Assembly (NCBI RefSeq): GCF_021272185.1
Contig: NZ_JAJSEC010000002.1
Coordinates: 1-64,000 of the forward strand
Length of the DNA: 64,000 nt
Direction: 5' to 3'
Source: Roseivivax sp. GX 12232
GTDB taxonomy: Bacteria; Pseudomonadota; Alphaproteobacteria; Rhodobacterales; Rhodobacteraceae
Shown: positions 42,108 through 52,857 of the stretch, piece by piece
How the letters are laid out: every line of letters begins with the position of its first letter
Position numbering within the stretch: the stretch's first letter is position 1
Notes under the pieces: generated by a model
Seen by the model: the letters and a program-made list of their open reading frames with translations, nothing else
Databases searched by the model: none
Told to the model about the DNA's origin: nothing
Position numbers and translations under genes: made by a program

Positions 42108-44312
42108 ATGACACCGCGTTTTCTGAAGACCACCACGGCGCTGGCGCTGAGCGCCGCGCTGGCCATGCCCATGGCGCTGCCCGCCCAGGAGCAGGGCGGC
42201 ATGTCCACCGCCGAGGTGATCGCCGAGCTCGAGGCCGCGCTGGAGCTGCCCGAGGTGCAGAACGACGAAGAGGCCCGGGCCGAGATCCGCGCCGAGCTGG
42301 AGCGCCTGCGCGCCCAGCTCGAGGCCGAGGAAGGCGCCGAGGCCGCCCCCGCAGAGCCTAGTGAGCCCGCCGAACCGGCGGAGCCCGCCACACCCGAGAC
42401 CCCCGCAGAGCCGACGGAGCCTGCCGAGCCGACGGAGCCGGCCGAGCCCACGGAGCCGGCCGAGCCGACGGAGCCCGGCGCCGAGACCCCGGCCGAGCCC
42501 CAGGGTGAAGCCCCCGCCGACGCCGGAGCGGAGCCGCAGGAGGCCCCCGCCGAAGAACCCCAGGACGCGCCCGCCGAAGCCGCCCAGGGTGAGGCCAACG
42601 TAGAGGCCGAGGCTGGCGCGGAAGCTGGCGCCGATGCGGAACCGCAGAACGCCGAGCCGAACGCCGAACCGCAGGACGCGCCCGCAGAGGCCGCTGAAGG
42701 CGATGCCGGTGCAGAGGCCCAGTCCGCGCCCGCAGAAGGCACCGGCGAGACCGCCGAACCGACCGACGCCCCCGCAGAAGGCGACGCGGCTGCGACCTCC
42801 GAGACCCAGGCCGAAGGTCAGGCCTCCGAGGGCAGCGAAGAACCTGCCGAGACCGGCAACGCGGAGCCCGAAGCGTCGGAAAGTGCCGAACCGGCTGAGG
42901 CCAGCGAACCCGCCGAGGGCAGCGAACCCGCCGATGCCGGTGCGCCCGCCGACGGCAATGAGCCCGCGGAGGCAAGCGAGCCCGCTGATGGTGGTGACAC
43001 CGCCGCAGAGGGCACTGCCGAGGCGAATGCGGAACCGACGGACGGCAATGCCGAGCCGACCGGCGAGAACGCCGAGGCACCCGCCGAAGGCGAGGCACAG
43101 ACCTCCGGTGAGGCAGAGACCTCGGGTGAAGCCGATGCCGAACCCGCTGACGCCGGCACCGAGGCAGAAGCCGACGCCACCGCCGAGCCCACCCCCGAGG
43201 AGCAGCAGTCCCAGGCGGATGCCGTCTCCGAGGAAGACGCCGAGGCCGCCTCGGCCGCCGCGGCCAGCGCCGAAGGCACCGAGGGCGCCGAAGTGGTCGA
43301 AGAGACCGTGACCGAGGAGAACGCCCGTTCCTCGAACGAGGAGTTCGACACCGAGGTCAACGCCCAGGCGCAGAGCCAGGCGCGTTCCGAGGAAGAGGAC
43401 GACGACGAGGACGCCCGGAACGACGAGGCACTGCGCGGCGCCGGCGCGGCGCTCCTGGGGCTCGGCGCGCTGGCCCTCGACGACATCCTGCGCCCGAACG
43501 AGGACGTGGTCTCGAACTCCGGCGACCGCATCGTCGTGCAGCGGGACAGCCAGTACCGGGTGCTGCGCAACGACGACGCGCTGCTGCGTCAGCCGGGCTC
43601 GGATGTGACCACCTACCGCTACGATGACGGCTCGACCCGCACCGTGGTGACCCGCGGCGACGGCTCGGAGATCGAGACCATCCGCTCGCGCGATGGCCGG
43701 GTGCTGCGCCGGGTGCGCAACCTGCCGAGCGGCGAGAGCGTGGTGCTCTTCGACGACACCCGCGCCAGCCAGCAGGTCGAGGTCAACGAGCTGCCGCAGA
43801 CCCGCGACCGCCGGGTGACCAACTTCCGCGACGTGGAAGAGGACCAGCTGGCCAATGCGCTGGCGGCGATCGAGGCGGAAGGCGTGGAGCGCAGCTTCTC
43901 GCTCAACCAGATCCGCAGCATCGACCCGGTGCGCAAGCTGGTGCCCGAGATCAACGTCGACACGATCAACTTCGCCACCGGCTCGGCGGTGATCCAGCCC
44001 GAGGAGGCCCAGGAGCTGCGCGCGCTGGGCAACGCCATCTCCGAGCTGATCGCCGAGAACCCCGGCGAGGTATTCCTGATCGAAGGCCACACTGACGCCG
44101 TGGGCGGCGCGGGCTACAACCTCGCGCTCTCCGACCGGCGGGCGGAATCGGTGGCCCTGGCGCTGACCGAGTATTTCGACGTGCCGCCGGAGAACCTGGT
44201 GATCCAGGGCTACGGCGAGAGCGACCTTCTGGTCTCGACCACCGAAGCCGAGATCAAGAACCGCCGCGCGGCGGTGCGGCGGATCACGCCGCTCCTGACG
44301 GCGCGGCAGTGA
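42108..44312 (+). CDS. OmpA family protein with long Glu/Ala/Pro-rich region
   Basis: A 734-aa envelope protein. A signal peptide (about 1-26, RFLKTTTALALSAALAMP, cleavage before Gln-Glu) is followed by a short helical part, then about 340 residues rich in Glu, Ala and Pro, including a four-fold EPTEPA repeat. A beta-rich middle domain follows (from about 450, VVSNSGDRIVVQRDSQYRV), and the C-terminal OmpA peptidoglycan-binding domain runs from about 615 (INFATGSAVIQPEEAQ, EGHTDAVGGAGYN, LSDRRAESV). The ATG at 42108 has AGGAG 8 bp upstream; an earlier ATG at 42090 lacks one. Likely an outer-membrane-to-wall tether. Followed by a strong terminator. Confidence 0.9.
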   Translation: MTPRFLKTTTALALSAALAMPMALPAQEQGGMSTAEVIAELEAALELPEVQNDEEARAEIRAELERLRAQLEAEEGAEAAPAEPSEPAEPAEPATPETPAEPTEPAEPTEPAEPTEPAEPTEPGAETPAEPQGEAPADAGAEPQEAPAEEPQDAPAEAAQGEANVEAEAGAEAGADAEPQNAEPNAEPQDAPAEAAEGDAGAEAQSAPAEGTGETAEPTDAPAEGDAAATSETQAEGQASEGSEEPAETGNAEPEASESAEPAEASEPAEGSEPADAGAPADGNEPAEASEPADGGDTAAEGTAEANAEPTDGNAEPTGENAEAPAEGEAQTSGEAETSGEADAEPADAGTEAEADATAEPTPEEQQSQADAVSEEDAEAASAAAASAEGTEGAEVVEETVTEENARSSNEEFDTEVNAQAQSQARSEEEDDDEDARNDEALRGAGAALLGLGALALDDILRPNEDVVSNSGDRIVVQRDSQYRVLRNDDALLRQPGSDVTTYRYDDGSTRTVVTRGDGSEIETIRSRDGRVLRRVRNLPSGESVVLFDDTRASQQVEVNELPQTRDRRVTNFRDVEEDQLANALAAIEAEGVERSFSLNQIRSIDPVRKLVPEINVDTINFATGSAVIQPEEAQELRALGNAISELIAENPGEVFLIEGHTDAVGGAGYNLALSDRRAESVALALTEYFDVPPENLVIQGYGESDLLVSTTEAEIKNRRAAVRRITPLLTARQ
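42408..42479 (+). repeat. Four 18-bp coding repeats (EPTEPA)
   Basis: Consecutive copies of GAGCCGACGGAGCCGGCC with third-position differences lie inside the OmpA gene and encode EPTEPA four times. In-frame gain or loss would change linker length by six residues. Confidence 0.85.
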
Positions 44313-44350
44313 CGCGGCGCGTCACGGGTTAATACAGTTGAAGAAAACGG

Positions 44351-44382
44351 GCGCCCCGCGGCTTCGCGGGGCGTCTTTTTTT
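44351..44382 (+). terminator. Rho-independent terminator of OmpA gene
   Basis: Nine-base stem CGCCCCGCG/CGCGGGGCG (44352-44360 and 44365-44373) with loop GCTT, followed by TCTTTTTTT. It lies 38 bp after the stop. Confidence 0.93.
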
Positions 44383-44396
44383 GTTTTTTTGGTTTA

Positions 44397-44462
44397 GGGG
44401 CTCTGCCCCTCTTGGCGGCTGCGCCGCCAATTCACCCCGAGGGTATTTGAGCCAAGCTGAAG
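44397..44462 (-). repeat. Dispersed core-plus-hairpin element, copy d (long form)
   Basis: Minus-strand version of copy b: core on the minus strand 44435-44462, then TTGGCGGC/GCCGCCAA (44412-44430) and GGGGC/GCCCC (44397-44409). Differs from copy b at only a few positions across about 65 bp. Confidence 0.8.
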
Positions 44463-44765
44463 GGGGGAAGGGGGCGCGCGCGGGTGGGCGGCGTGGCGCG
44501 TCGGGGGATTTTTTGGGTGGTGCTGGTGGAGGTGGCGCGCGCCGGGCCGAGCCGGGGATTGGCGGGTGTGTGGCTGGCGGTGGCGCGCGTTAAGGTGGGC
44601 GGGCCTCAGGAGGCGCGGGCCGCGCGCGGGGCGCGCCGGCGGCGCCGACTATGCTGTGACGCGCCGACGGCGCTGGAGCCGCGGTGGCGCGCGCCCCAAG
44701 GGAGCGGGCGCGCGACGTGTTTGGGTGGCGCGCGCCGCGCCGGGCGGCGGCGGCGCGTCCGGGCC

Positions 44766-46925
<2,160 letters not shown>

Positions 46926-47247
46926 GGGTCTCGGCGCATCCTCGCTACTGGTGATGCGCTCTTTAGGGCAGGGCCGGGGCGGTGTGAAGGGGGCGGCGGA
47001 CCGGGGCCGGGCGCTGCGTGGTGCCTGGGGGGGCGGCGTGAGGTGGTGCGGCGCGCGAGTGCGGCTTGGCACACGGCGGGGCTTTGGGGCAGGGCGCGGT
47101 GCTTGATGTGCGCCGCCCGGCGCAACGTCCAGAGCATCCCGAAAATCCCAAACCACCACGAAAAAAGGGCCGCCCGAAGGCGGCCCAACAGGGAGAGGTC
47201 TCCGCGCGCCCAGGGATACAGGAGGGCGCCCGGAGGTCCTGGAGGGC
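46926..47247. other. Gap between DUF1127 gene and purL
   Basis: 322 bp. Holds the inverted repeat GCGCATC-12-GATGCGC just upstream of purL (46934-46959) and the DUF1127 terminator (47161-47186). No gene is seen. Confidence 0.55.
47161..47186 (-). terminator. Rho-independent terminator of DUF1127 gene
   Basis: Eight-base stem GGGCCGCC/GGCGGCCC (47167-47174 and 47179-47186) with a four-base loop (UUCG on the minus strand), followed there by six Us (47161-47166). Lies 61 bp after the stop codon. Confidence 0.88.
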
Positions 47248-47478
47248 TCAGCCCTGCCAGAAGGGGCGGGCGGCTTCGCGCGCGGCCTCGGCGCGGTCCA
47301 GCCCGACGTCACGGAGGAGATGGGCGTCGAGCCCGGCCAGATGTTTCCGGCTGCGGGCGCGGTCGGTCCAGAGCGTCAGCACCACCGCGGCCTTGAGGGC
47401 GATCTCGGCCGGCGCGGTCAGGCGCGGCGCCCGGGCAAGCGTGTCGAGAAGTGCGGCGTGAGGGGCTGCGGCGGACAT
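47248..47478 (-). CDS. DUF1127 small protein
   Basis: A 76-aa protein with a C-terminal DUF1127 motif ([27 protein letters not shown]), an Arg-containing helix found in many short alphaproteobacterial proteins, some of which affect RNA turnover or phosphate and carbon use. A GGAGACCTCC ribosome region precedes the ATG, and a strong terminator follows. Divergent from the MocR gene; the 132-bp spacer contains two GATACAATA sites, so the MocR protein may control this gene. Confidence 0.85.
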   Translation of the reverse strand: MSAAAPHAALLDTLARAPRLTAPAEIALKAAVVLTLWTDRARSRKHLAGLDAHLLRDVGLDRAEAAREAARPFWQG

Positions 47479-47536
47479 CTGGAGGTCTCCTTGAATGCGA
47501 TCTCTTGGGTTATTTGCGGTTGTCTGCGTTCGTGTC

Positions 47537-47622
47537 GATACAATATGGCGCTGTTGCCATGCAATGAGTGATACAATAAGGTGCGTGTATTGGTCGAGGG
47601 AAACATTGTCATGGATACAATA
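47537..47622. promoter_or_regulatory. Three GATACAATA sites at the MocR gene
   Basis: GATACAATA occurs at 47537-47545, 47570-47578 and 47614-47622, with start-to-start distances of 33 and 44 bp (about three and four helical turns). The third includes the palindrome ACAATATTGT and overlaps codons 2-5 of the MocR gene. MocR-type regulators often bind direct repeats at their own divergent promoters, so these are the likely operators. Confidence 0.6.
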
Positions 47623-49023
47623 TTGTCCGCCTATGCCGAGGGCGCCGCGGATCTGCCGAAATACCGACGGCTGGCCGATGCCATCCGGGGCGCCATCGCG
47701 GCGGGGCAGCTGGCGGCCGGGGACAAGCTGCCGCCGGTGCGCGACCTGGCCTTCGACCTCGGGATCACGCCCGGCACGGTGGCGCGGGCCTATACGATCC
47801 TGACCGACGGCGGCGCGGCCCGGGCCGAGGTCGGGCGCGGCACATTCGTCGCCGGGGGCGAGGCGGGCGGCATGCGCAAGCTCCTGCCCGATGCGCCCTG
47901 GCCGCAGACCGAGGCGCCGCAATCGGGCCGTTTCGTGAGCTTCGTGGCGCCGAAACTGCCCGACTGCGGGCAGATCGCGCTGATCCGCGAGGGCTTTGCC
48001 CGGCTCTCCCGGCACCCGTTCGAATCGCTGATCAACTATCCCTCGCGCGCGGCCTTCAAACCGGCGCGCGAGGCGGTGCTGGACTGGCTCTCCGACACGC
48101 CGCTGGGACCGGTCAGCGAAGAGGATCTGACGCTCTGCCACGGCGGGCAGAACGGCATCGGCATCGTCATGCAGACGGTGCTGCGCGGCGCCCGGCCGGT
48201 GGTGCTGGTCGAGGAGCTGTCCTATCCGGGCTTCCGCCGCGCGGCGGAACTGCTGCGCGCCGAGGTGGTCTCGGTCCCGATGGACGAGGACGGCATCCTG
48301 CCCGAGGCGCTGGACGAGCTCGCCCGGCGGCACGACGCGCAGCTTCTTTGCACCTCGCCCGAGATTCACAACCCGACCGGCCGCCAGACCCCGGACCGCC
48401 GCCGCAAGGAGATCGCCGCCGTCGCCCAGCGGCGCGGCTTCCACGTGCTCGAGGACGATTGCTACCGGCTGGGCCCGCGGGCGGGGCTGGGCTACCGGGC
48501 GCTTTTGCCGGAGCAGGGCTGGCTGGTGGCCTCGATCTCGAAGTCGATAACCCCGGCGCTGCGCGTGGGCTTTGTTGTGGCGCCGCAGGCGCGGCGGGCG
48601 GACCTGCGCCGCTCGGTCGAACACGGGTTCTTCGGGCTGGCCCAGCCGCTGGGCGATCTTGTGGCCGACCTGCTGCGCCGGCCCGAGCTGCCCGCGATCC
48701 TCGACGAGGTGCGGCGCGAATACGACCGCTACATCCGCGCGGCGGTGAACCTTCTGGGCGGGCACGACGTGGGCTGGCGCGAGGGCGTGCCTTTCCTCTG
48801 GCTGCGGCTGCCGGCGGGCTGGCGGGCGGCGACCTTCGTGCAGGCCGCCGAGTTCGAGGGCGTGCAGCTGCGCGCCGCCGACGAGTTCGCCCTGCGCGAC
48901 GGCTTCGCCCCCCACGCGGTGCGCATCGCGATCAACGCCCAGGTCGGGTTGCCGGCCTTCGAGGCGGCGCTGGGGCGGGTGCGCGGGCTTCTGGAGAACC
49001 CGCCCGAGCGGATCGCGGTCTGA
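47611..49023 (+). CDS. MocR/GntR family regulator with aminotransferase domain
   Basis: A 470-aa transcription factor with an N-terminal winged helix (about 15-80; ADAIRGAIAAGQLAAGDKLPPVR and GTVARAYTILTDGG) and a fold-type I PLP aminotransferase domain (from about 110; PEIHNPTGRQTP, VLEDDCYRLGP, and the PLP lysine in SISKSITPALRVGF). PLP or an amino compound is the likely effector. The ATG at 47611 has GAGGG 10 bp upstream; a GTG at 47581 would add ten residues. It is divergent from the DUF1127 gene. A weak hairpin GGTAT-ATAG-ATACC plus TATTTT at 49041-49060 may end transcription. Confidence 0.9.
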   Translation: MDTILSAYAEGAADLPKYRRLADAIRGAIAAGQLAAGDKLPPVRDLAFDLGITPGTVARAYTILTDGGAARAEVGRGTFVAGGEAGGMRKLLPDAPWPQTEAPQSGRFVSFVAPKLPDCGQIALIREGFARLSRHPFESLINYPSRAAFKPAREAVLDWLSDTPLGPVSEEDLTLCHGGQNGIGIVMQTVLRGARPVVLVEELSYPGFRRAAELLRAEVVSVPMDEDGILPEALDELARRHDAQLLCTSPEIHNPTGRQTPDRRRKEIAAVAQRRGFHVLEDDCYRLGPRAGLGYRALLPEQGWLVASISKSITPALRVGFVVAPQARRADLRRSVEHGFFGLAQPLGDLVADLLRRPELPAILDEVRREYDRYIRAAVNLLGGHDVGWREGVPFLWLRLPAGWRAATFVQAAEFEGVQLRAADEFALRDGFAPHAVRIAINAQVGLPAFEAALGRVRGLLENPPERIAV

Positions 49024-49102
49024 GGGGCGCGATTTTGTGGGGTATATAGATACCTATTTTGCAAGGCACTGAAAACACGCCGTTTTATCGGATTTCCCGC
49101 GC

Positions 49103-49130
49103 TTGACTGTCGGTTCGCGATGCTTATAAC
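49103..49130 (+). promoter_or_regulatory. rplM-rpsI promoter
   Basis: TTGACT (49103-49108) and TATAAC (49125-49130) with a 16-bp spacer, a good sigma-70 match in GC-rich DNA, 77 bp upstream of the rplM ATG. Confidence 0.7.
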
Positions 49131-49207
49131 CCGCCCATCGGATCGCGCCGGTCCGGGCCTCTGCCCGGCTCCCGGCCTGAACAGTCAAGAACCAGGGGTC
49201 ACCCGCC

Positions 49208-49672
49208 ATGAAAACCTTCTCGGCAAAGCCGGCCGATATCGAGAAGAAATGGATCGTGATCGACGCGGAAGGCGTCGTTCTCGGTCGTCTCGCCTCGATC
49301 GTCGCCAACCGGCTGCGCGGCAAGCACAAGCCGTCCTTCACCCCCCATATGGATATGGGCGACAACGTCATCATCGTGAACGCGGACAAGGTCCAGCTGA
49401 CCGGCAAGAAGCGCCAGGAGCACTTCTACTGGCACACTGGCTATCCGGGCGGGATCAAGTCGCGCACGAAGGAGCAGATCCTCGAAGGCGCGCACCCCGA
49501 GCGGGTGGTCTTCCAGGCCGTCAAGCGCATGGTTCCGGGCAACCGCCTGGGCCGCAAGCAACTGGGCAACCTGCGCATCTACGCGGGTGCTGAGCACCCC
49601 CACGAGGCGCAATCGCCCGAAGTGATCGACGTCAAGTCGCTGAACTCCAAGAACACCCGGGTGGCGAAGTAA
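49208..49672 (+). CDS. rplM: 50S ribosomal protein L13
   Basis: A 154-aa large-subunit protein. Family segments [37 protein letters not shown] and the GGIKSRT loop are present. ATG start. Overlaps rpsI by one base (TAATG), the conserved rplM-rpsI pair. Confidence 0.98.
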   Translation: MKTFSAKPADIEKKWIVIDAEGVVLGRLASIVANRLRGKHKPSFTPHMDMGDNVIIVNADKVQLTGKKRQEHFYWHTGYPGGIKSRTKEQILEGAHPERVVFQAVKRMVPGNRLGRKQLGNLRIYAGAEHPHEAQSPEVIDVKSLNSKNTRVAK

Positions 49673-50169
49673 TGGCTGAGCAAATCAATTCCCTCGAAGA
49701 ACTGGGCCAGGCCGCAGGCGTCGACGCTGCCGGCACGCCCGAGACCGAGATCGCGATCACCCGCGAGCCCGTCCGCGACGAGTTCGGCCGCTCCTATGCG
49801 ACCGGCCGCCGCAAGGACGCCACCGCGCGGGTCTGGATCAAGCCGGGCTCCGGCAAGGTCACCGTCAACGGCCGCGAGCTGAACGTCTACTTCGCGCGCC
49901 CGGTGCTGCAGATGATCCTGCGCCAGCCCTTCACCGTCGCCGGTGTCGAGGACCAGTTCGACGTCATGGCCACCGTCAAGGGCGGCGGCCTCTCCGGCCA
50001 GGCGGGCGCCGTGAAGCACGGCATCAGCCGCGCGCTGCAGCTCTACGATCCCGCGCTGCGTCCGGCCCTGAAGGCCGCGGGCTTCCTGACCCGCGACAGC
50101 CGCGTCGTCGAGCGCAAGAAGTACGGCCGCGCGAAAGCCCGCCGCAGCTTCCAGTTCTCGAAGCGCTGA
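49672..50169 (+). CDS. rpsI: 30S ribosomal protein S9
   Basis: A 165-aa small-subunit protein. The conserved core runs from about residue 40 ([20 protein letters not shown]) to the basic end [16 protein letters not shown], which contacts P-site tRNA. The ~38-residue acidic N-terminal extension is usual for alphaproteobacteria. Coupled to rplM and followed by a strong terminator. Confidence 0.98.
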   Translation: MAEQINSLEELGQAAGVDAAGTPETEIAITREPVRDEFGRSYATGRRKDATARVWIKPGSGKVTVNGRELNVYFARPVLQMILRQPFTVAGVEDQFDVMATVKGGGLSGQAGAVKHGISRALQLYDPALRPALKAAGFLTRDSRVVERKKYGRAKARRSFQFSKR

Positions 50170-50195
50170 TCCCCTTCGGGATTGCGAGATACCGG

Positions 50196-50225
50196 AAAAG
50201 GCCGTCCCCAGGGGGCGGCCTTTTT
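50196..50225 (+). terminator. Rho-independent terminator of rplM-rpsI
   Basis: Stem AAAAGGCCG/CGGCCTTTT (50196-50204 and 50216-50224) with further inner C/G pairing, ending in TTTTT. It lies 26 bp beyond the rpsI stop. Confidence 0.92.
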
Positions 50226-50256
50226 CATGTGCGCGGGGCAGGGTAGGACTTCCGAT

Positions 50257-51294
50257 ATGGCAGACAGCGGCAAACGGCTTGGCTTGGAGGATCTGTGGGA
50301 CGAGGTGCGCCGCGTGCAGGGCGCGCCCCGGCCCGGCGCGCGCAAGCTCTTCGTCATCCTGCGCGACGAAATGGCCTTTCTGCCCGCCTTCCTCGCGCAT
50401 TACCGCGCCATCGGCTTCGAGCAGTTCCTGGTCTTCGACGACGGCTCCGAGGACGGCGGCGGCGCTTATCTGGAAGCGCAGGAGGACGTGGTCCTCTACC
50501 GCGCGGGCATGGGATTCGGCGCGCCGGTCGAGATTGCCTTTCCCGACGGCAGCACGCGGGCAGACCGTTTCGGCACCTGGGTCAAGGCGGCGCTGCCGCA
50601 TGTCGAGGCCCCGGGCGAGGTGGTCGCCTATTTCGATGCCGACGAGTTCCTGATCCTGCCGCCCGGCGTGACCTCGGTCGCCGAGGTCTACGCCCGCATG
50701 GAGGCCCGCGCCACGCCCGCGACCTGCGCCTCGCTGGTGGAGTTCTTCCCCGAGGATCTGGCCGCGCTCGCGGCGCCGATGCCCGACACGCCCGAGGGGC
50801 TTTTCGCCGCTTACCCCTATTTCGAGGCCGAGCCGCTGGTGGCGTTGAGCCCCGGCGCGCAGCCCGATCCCTTCGGCACCTCCAAGACCAACCGGCTGTT
50901 TGCGGCCCATGGCATCGGCGCGCCGAAGCGCCGGCTCTCCGACCGGCTGCTCGGGCGCAAGGGCAAGGCGCCCTTCAACCGCTCGGCCCGGCACAAGCTG
51001 CCCTTCCTGCGCCGCGACGGTGAGAGTTGGCAGGTGGGCTCGCATTACGCCAGCCTGCCGCCCGACTCCGAGATGCTGCTTACCATCGCGCATTTCGTCT
51101 TCACCGCCGAGTTCGCGGCGAAGATCGAGCGTGCGCGGCACTGGAAGGCGCATACCCAGGGGGCGGCGAAATACACCTTCTACGCGGAACTTCTGGAGAA
51201 GATGGCGGCGGGCTCGGGCAGCTTTCTCGGCCCCCGGTCAGAGCGCTACCGCGCGCCCGAGCAGCTCGTGGCGGCGGGGCTCATGGCCTGGTGA
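50257..51294 (+). CDS. GT2-like glycosyltransferase (Glyco_tranf_2_4 type)
   Basis: A 345-aa transferase. KLFVILRDEMAFLPAFLAHY (30-49) replaces the usual VKNE strand with ILRDE, DDGSEDGG follows, and the metal motif is AYFDADEFLILP (124-135). The C-terminus has FVFTAEFAAKIERARHW. It is a more distant relative of the three transferases at 32.6-38.5 kb. The ATG at 50257 follows the rpsI terminator. Its last 14 bp overlap the 3' end of a convergent sulfotransferase gene. Confidence 0.85.
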   Translation: MADSGKRLGLEDLWDEVRRVQGAPRPGARKLFVILRDEMAFLPAFLAHYRAIGFEQFLVFDDGSEDGGGAYLEAQEDVVLYRAGMGFGAPVEIAFPDGSTRADRFGTWVKAALPHVEAPGEVVAYFDADEFLILPPGVTSVAEVYARMEARATPATCASLVEFFPEDLAALAAPMPDTPEGLFAAYPYFEAEPLVALSPGAQPDPFGTSKTNRLFAAHGIGAPKRRLSDRLLGRKGKAPFNRSARHKLPFLRRDGESWQVGSHYASLPPDSEMLLTIAHFVFTAEFAAKIERARHWKAHTQGAAKYTFYAELLEKMAAGSGSFLGPRSERYRAPEQLVAAGLMAW

Positions 51295-52141
51295 AGACCG
51301 GCTCGGCACTGGGCCAGAGGCTGCGGACCTGCGGGCAGACCCGGGCGGCGGCCTCGTAGACCGGCGCGTAATGCAGCGCGATCTCGGTCGCCAGCGCCTC
51401 GGAGACGGCGAGCCCGCGGCCCCGTGCATTGACCTTCTGCCCGCCGGCCTCGGCCTCGATGGGGACGCCCGCGAACTCGGCCAGCGCCCGGATGCCCGGC
51501 GCGGTGAAGAGTTCCTCGAAAAGCGCCACATGCCGCTCCTCGGGCGCGAAGACCGCCTCCAGCGCCGCAAGCGTGTGGTCGTAGCGGCTGCGTGCCTCGG
51601 CCTCGGAGCCGGCGTAGAAGGCGCGGAGCGGCGCCTCGTTCTCGTCGGAATAGGGCAGGCGGCCCTTCTCCATCTCCATGCGCATCTGTGAACGCAGCCG
51701 CTCCACCGGGTCGCGCATGACGAAGATCGCGCGGGTCTCGATGCCGCGCTTGGCCATGCCCTCGCGGATGCGCGCCAGGGTCTCGGGCGGCAGGGCCGCG
51801 TAAGACGGAGTGATGTCGCCGGTGCGGGTCACGCCGGGGCGGTCGAGGAGGCCCGCGAAATAGTCGAAATAAGCCTCGGGATCGGATTGCAGCCGCCAGC
51901 GCAGGTGCTGCGCGGGTTCCGCGCCGCCGACAAGCGTCTTGGCGCGGGCGCGCAGGCGCTCGGCAGGGCCGGGCGGAGCGACCCGGTAGCGCGCGAAGGC
52001 GCCGCCTACTGCATGCTCCCAGATCTGGTATTCGCCGAGCCGTCCGAAGTCCGAGCCCGCGGCGCGCGCCAGGTAGGCCTGCACCCAGGAGGAGCCGCAT
52101 TTCTGCCCGCCGAGGCCCAGGTAGAAGACCCGCTCCGGCAT
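51281..52141 (-). CDS. Sulfotransferase family protein
   Basis: A 286-aa sulfotransferase with the PAPS loop LGLGGQKCGSSWVQAYL (8-24) and the 3'-phosphate motif FVMRDPVERLRSQM near 140-153, plus the family TGDITPSYAALP. The start ATG shares bases with the stop of the TspO-like gene (TGATG). Its coding end overlaps the convergent glycosyltransferase by 14 bp. Substrate unknown; the neighbouring transferase suggests a sulfated glycan. Confidence 0.86.
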   Translation of the reverse strand: MPERVFYLGLGGQKCGSSWVQAYLARAAGSDFGRLGEYQIWEHAVGGAFARYRVAPPGPAERLRARAKTLVGGAEPAQHLRWRLQSDPEAYFDYFAGLLDRPGVTRTGDITPSYAALPPETLARIREGMAKRGIETRAIFVMRDPVERLRSQMRMEMEKGRLPYSDENEAPLRAFYAGSEAEARSRYDHTLAALEAVFAPEERHVALFEELFTAPGIRALAEFAGVPIEAEAGGQKVNARGRGLAVSEALATEIALHYAPVYEAAARVCPQVRSLWPSAEPVFTRP

Positions 52142-52857
52142 CACTCGGTGTCCGTGCCGCGCAGCGCCAGGATCGCCACGATGCCGAGGACCGCGAGGCC
52201 CGCCACCGCGATGTTGAAGGGCTGCGCGTTGGAGACGATCACCGCGACCAGCGCCCAGATCACCGTCATCCCGTATTCCGGCGCGCGGTGCAGCCGGTAT
52301 TGCACCACCAGCGCGATGGCGAGCCCGATGGTCAGCGCTACAAGGGCCGCGGGCGTGCCGGGCAGGAAGTCGTAGCCGCCAAGGACCAGCCCCAGCGACA
52401 CCGCCGAGGCGGCGGTCAGCCAGCCCGCGTAGACCGCGATGGGCGAGAGCTGCCAGCCGCGATCCTCGTCGCCGGCGCGGAAGAGCGCCAGCAGCGCCGC
52501 GGCCAGCATCATCCAGATCATCACCGTGGCCGCCAGCACCGAGAGGTTGGCGACGGGAATCCAGAGCGTGCCGACAGCGAGGCTCAGGAACAGCCAGGGC
52601 CGGGCCGGGGCCCAGTCCTCCTCGTCGCGGCGGCGCAAGAGGCCGAAGCCCGCCCCGGCGATGAGCCAGAGGTAGATCAGCCCCCAGATCGAGAAGGCAT
52701 AGCCCGCGGGCTGCACCGGCGGGTCCTCCTGCGGGACCGGGAACTGGCCCGGCTCGAAGCCGTTGAAGCCGGCCGAGACGAGCGGCGAGAGCGCGAAGCT
52801 CAGCGCCGCGAGAAGGACGGCACCCGCCCAGAGCGTGCTGGCCGTCTCCTGCCTCAT
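52141..52857 (-). CDS. TspO/MBR-like tryptophan-rich membrane protein
   Basis: A 238-aa integral membrane protein with about seven hydrophobic segments. The motif [16 protein letters not shown] (near 51-66) and [18 protein letters not shown] resemble TspO-type proteins, though it is longer than the ~160-aa bacterial TspO. TspO members bind porphyrins; a role here is not shown. The ATG overlaps the serS stop (ATGA). Confidence 0.75.
   Translation of the reverse strand: MRQETASTLWAGAVLLAALSFALSPLVSAGFNGFEPGQFPVPQEDPPVQPAGYAFSIWGLIYLWLIAGAGFGLLRRRDEEDWAPARPWLFLSLAVGTLWIPVANLSVLAATVMIWMMLAAALLALFRAGDEDRGWQLSPIAVYAGWLTAASAVSLGLVLGGYDFLPGTPAALVALTIGLAIALVVQYRLHRAPEYGMTVIWALVAVIVSNAQPFNIAVAGLAVLGIVAILALRGTDTE

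Larger units (their letters stand above)
44313..44765. other. Convergent gap between OmpA gene and purL
   Basis: 453 bp. Contains the OmpA terminator and element copy d (44397-44462). The remaining 300 bp up to the purL stop is GC-rich spacer with many GCGCGC tracts and no recognised feature. Confidence 0.6.

Noticed and set aside
40710-44090. Minus-strand open frame of more than 1100 codons opposite the VWA and OmpA genes
   Set aside because: It is the codon-phase shadow of GC-rich plus-strand genes that have clear signal peptide, VWA and OmpA motifs. Its sequence is Gly/Leu/Arg low complexity with no family motif.
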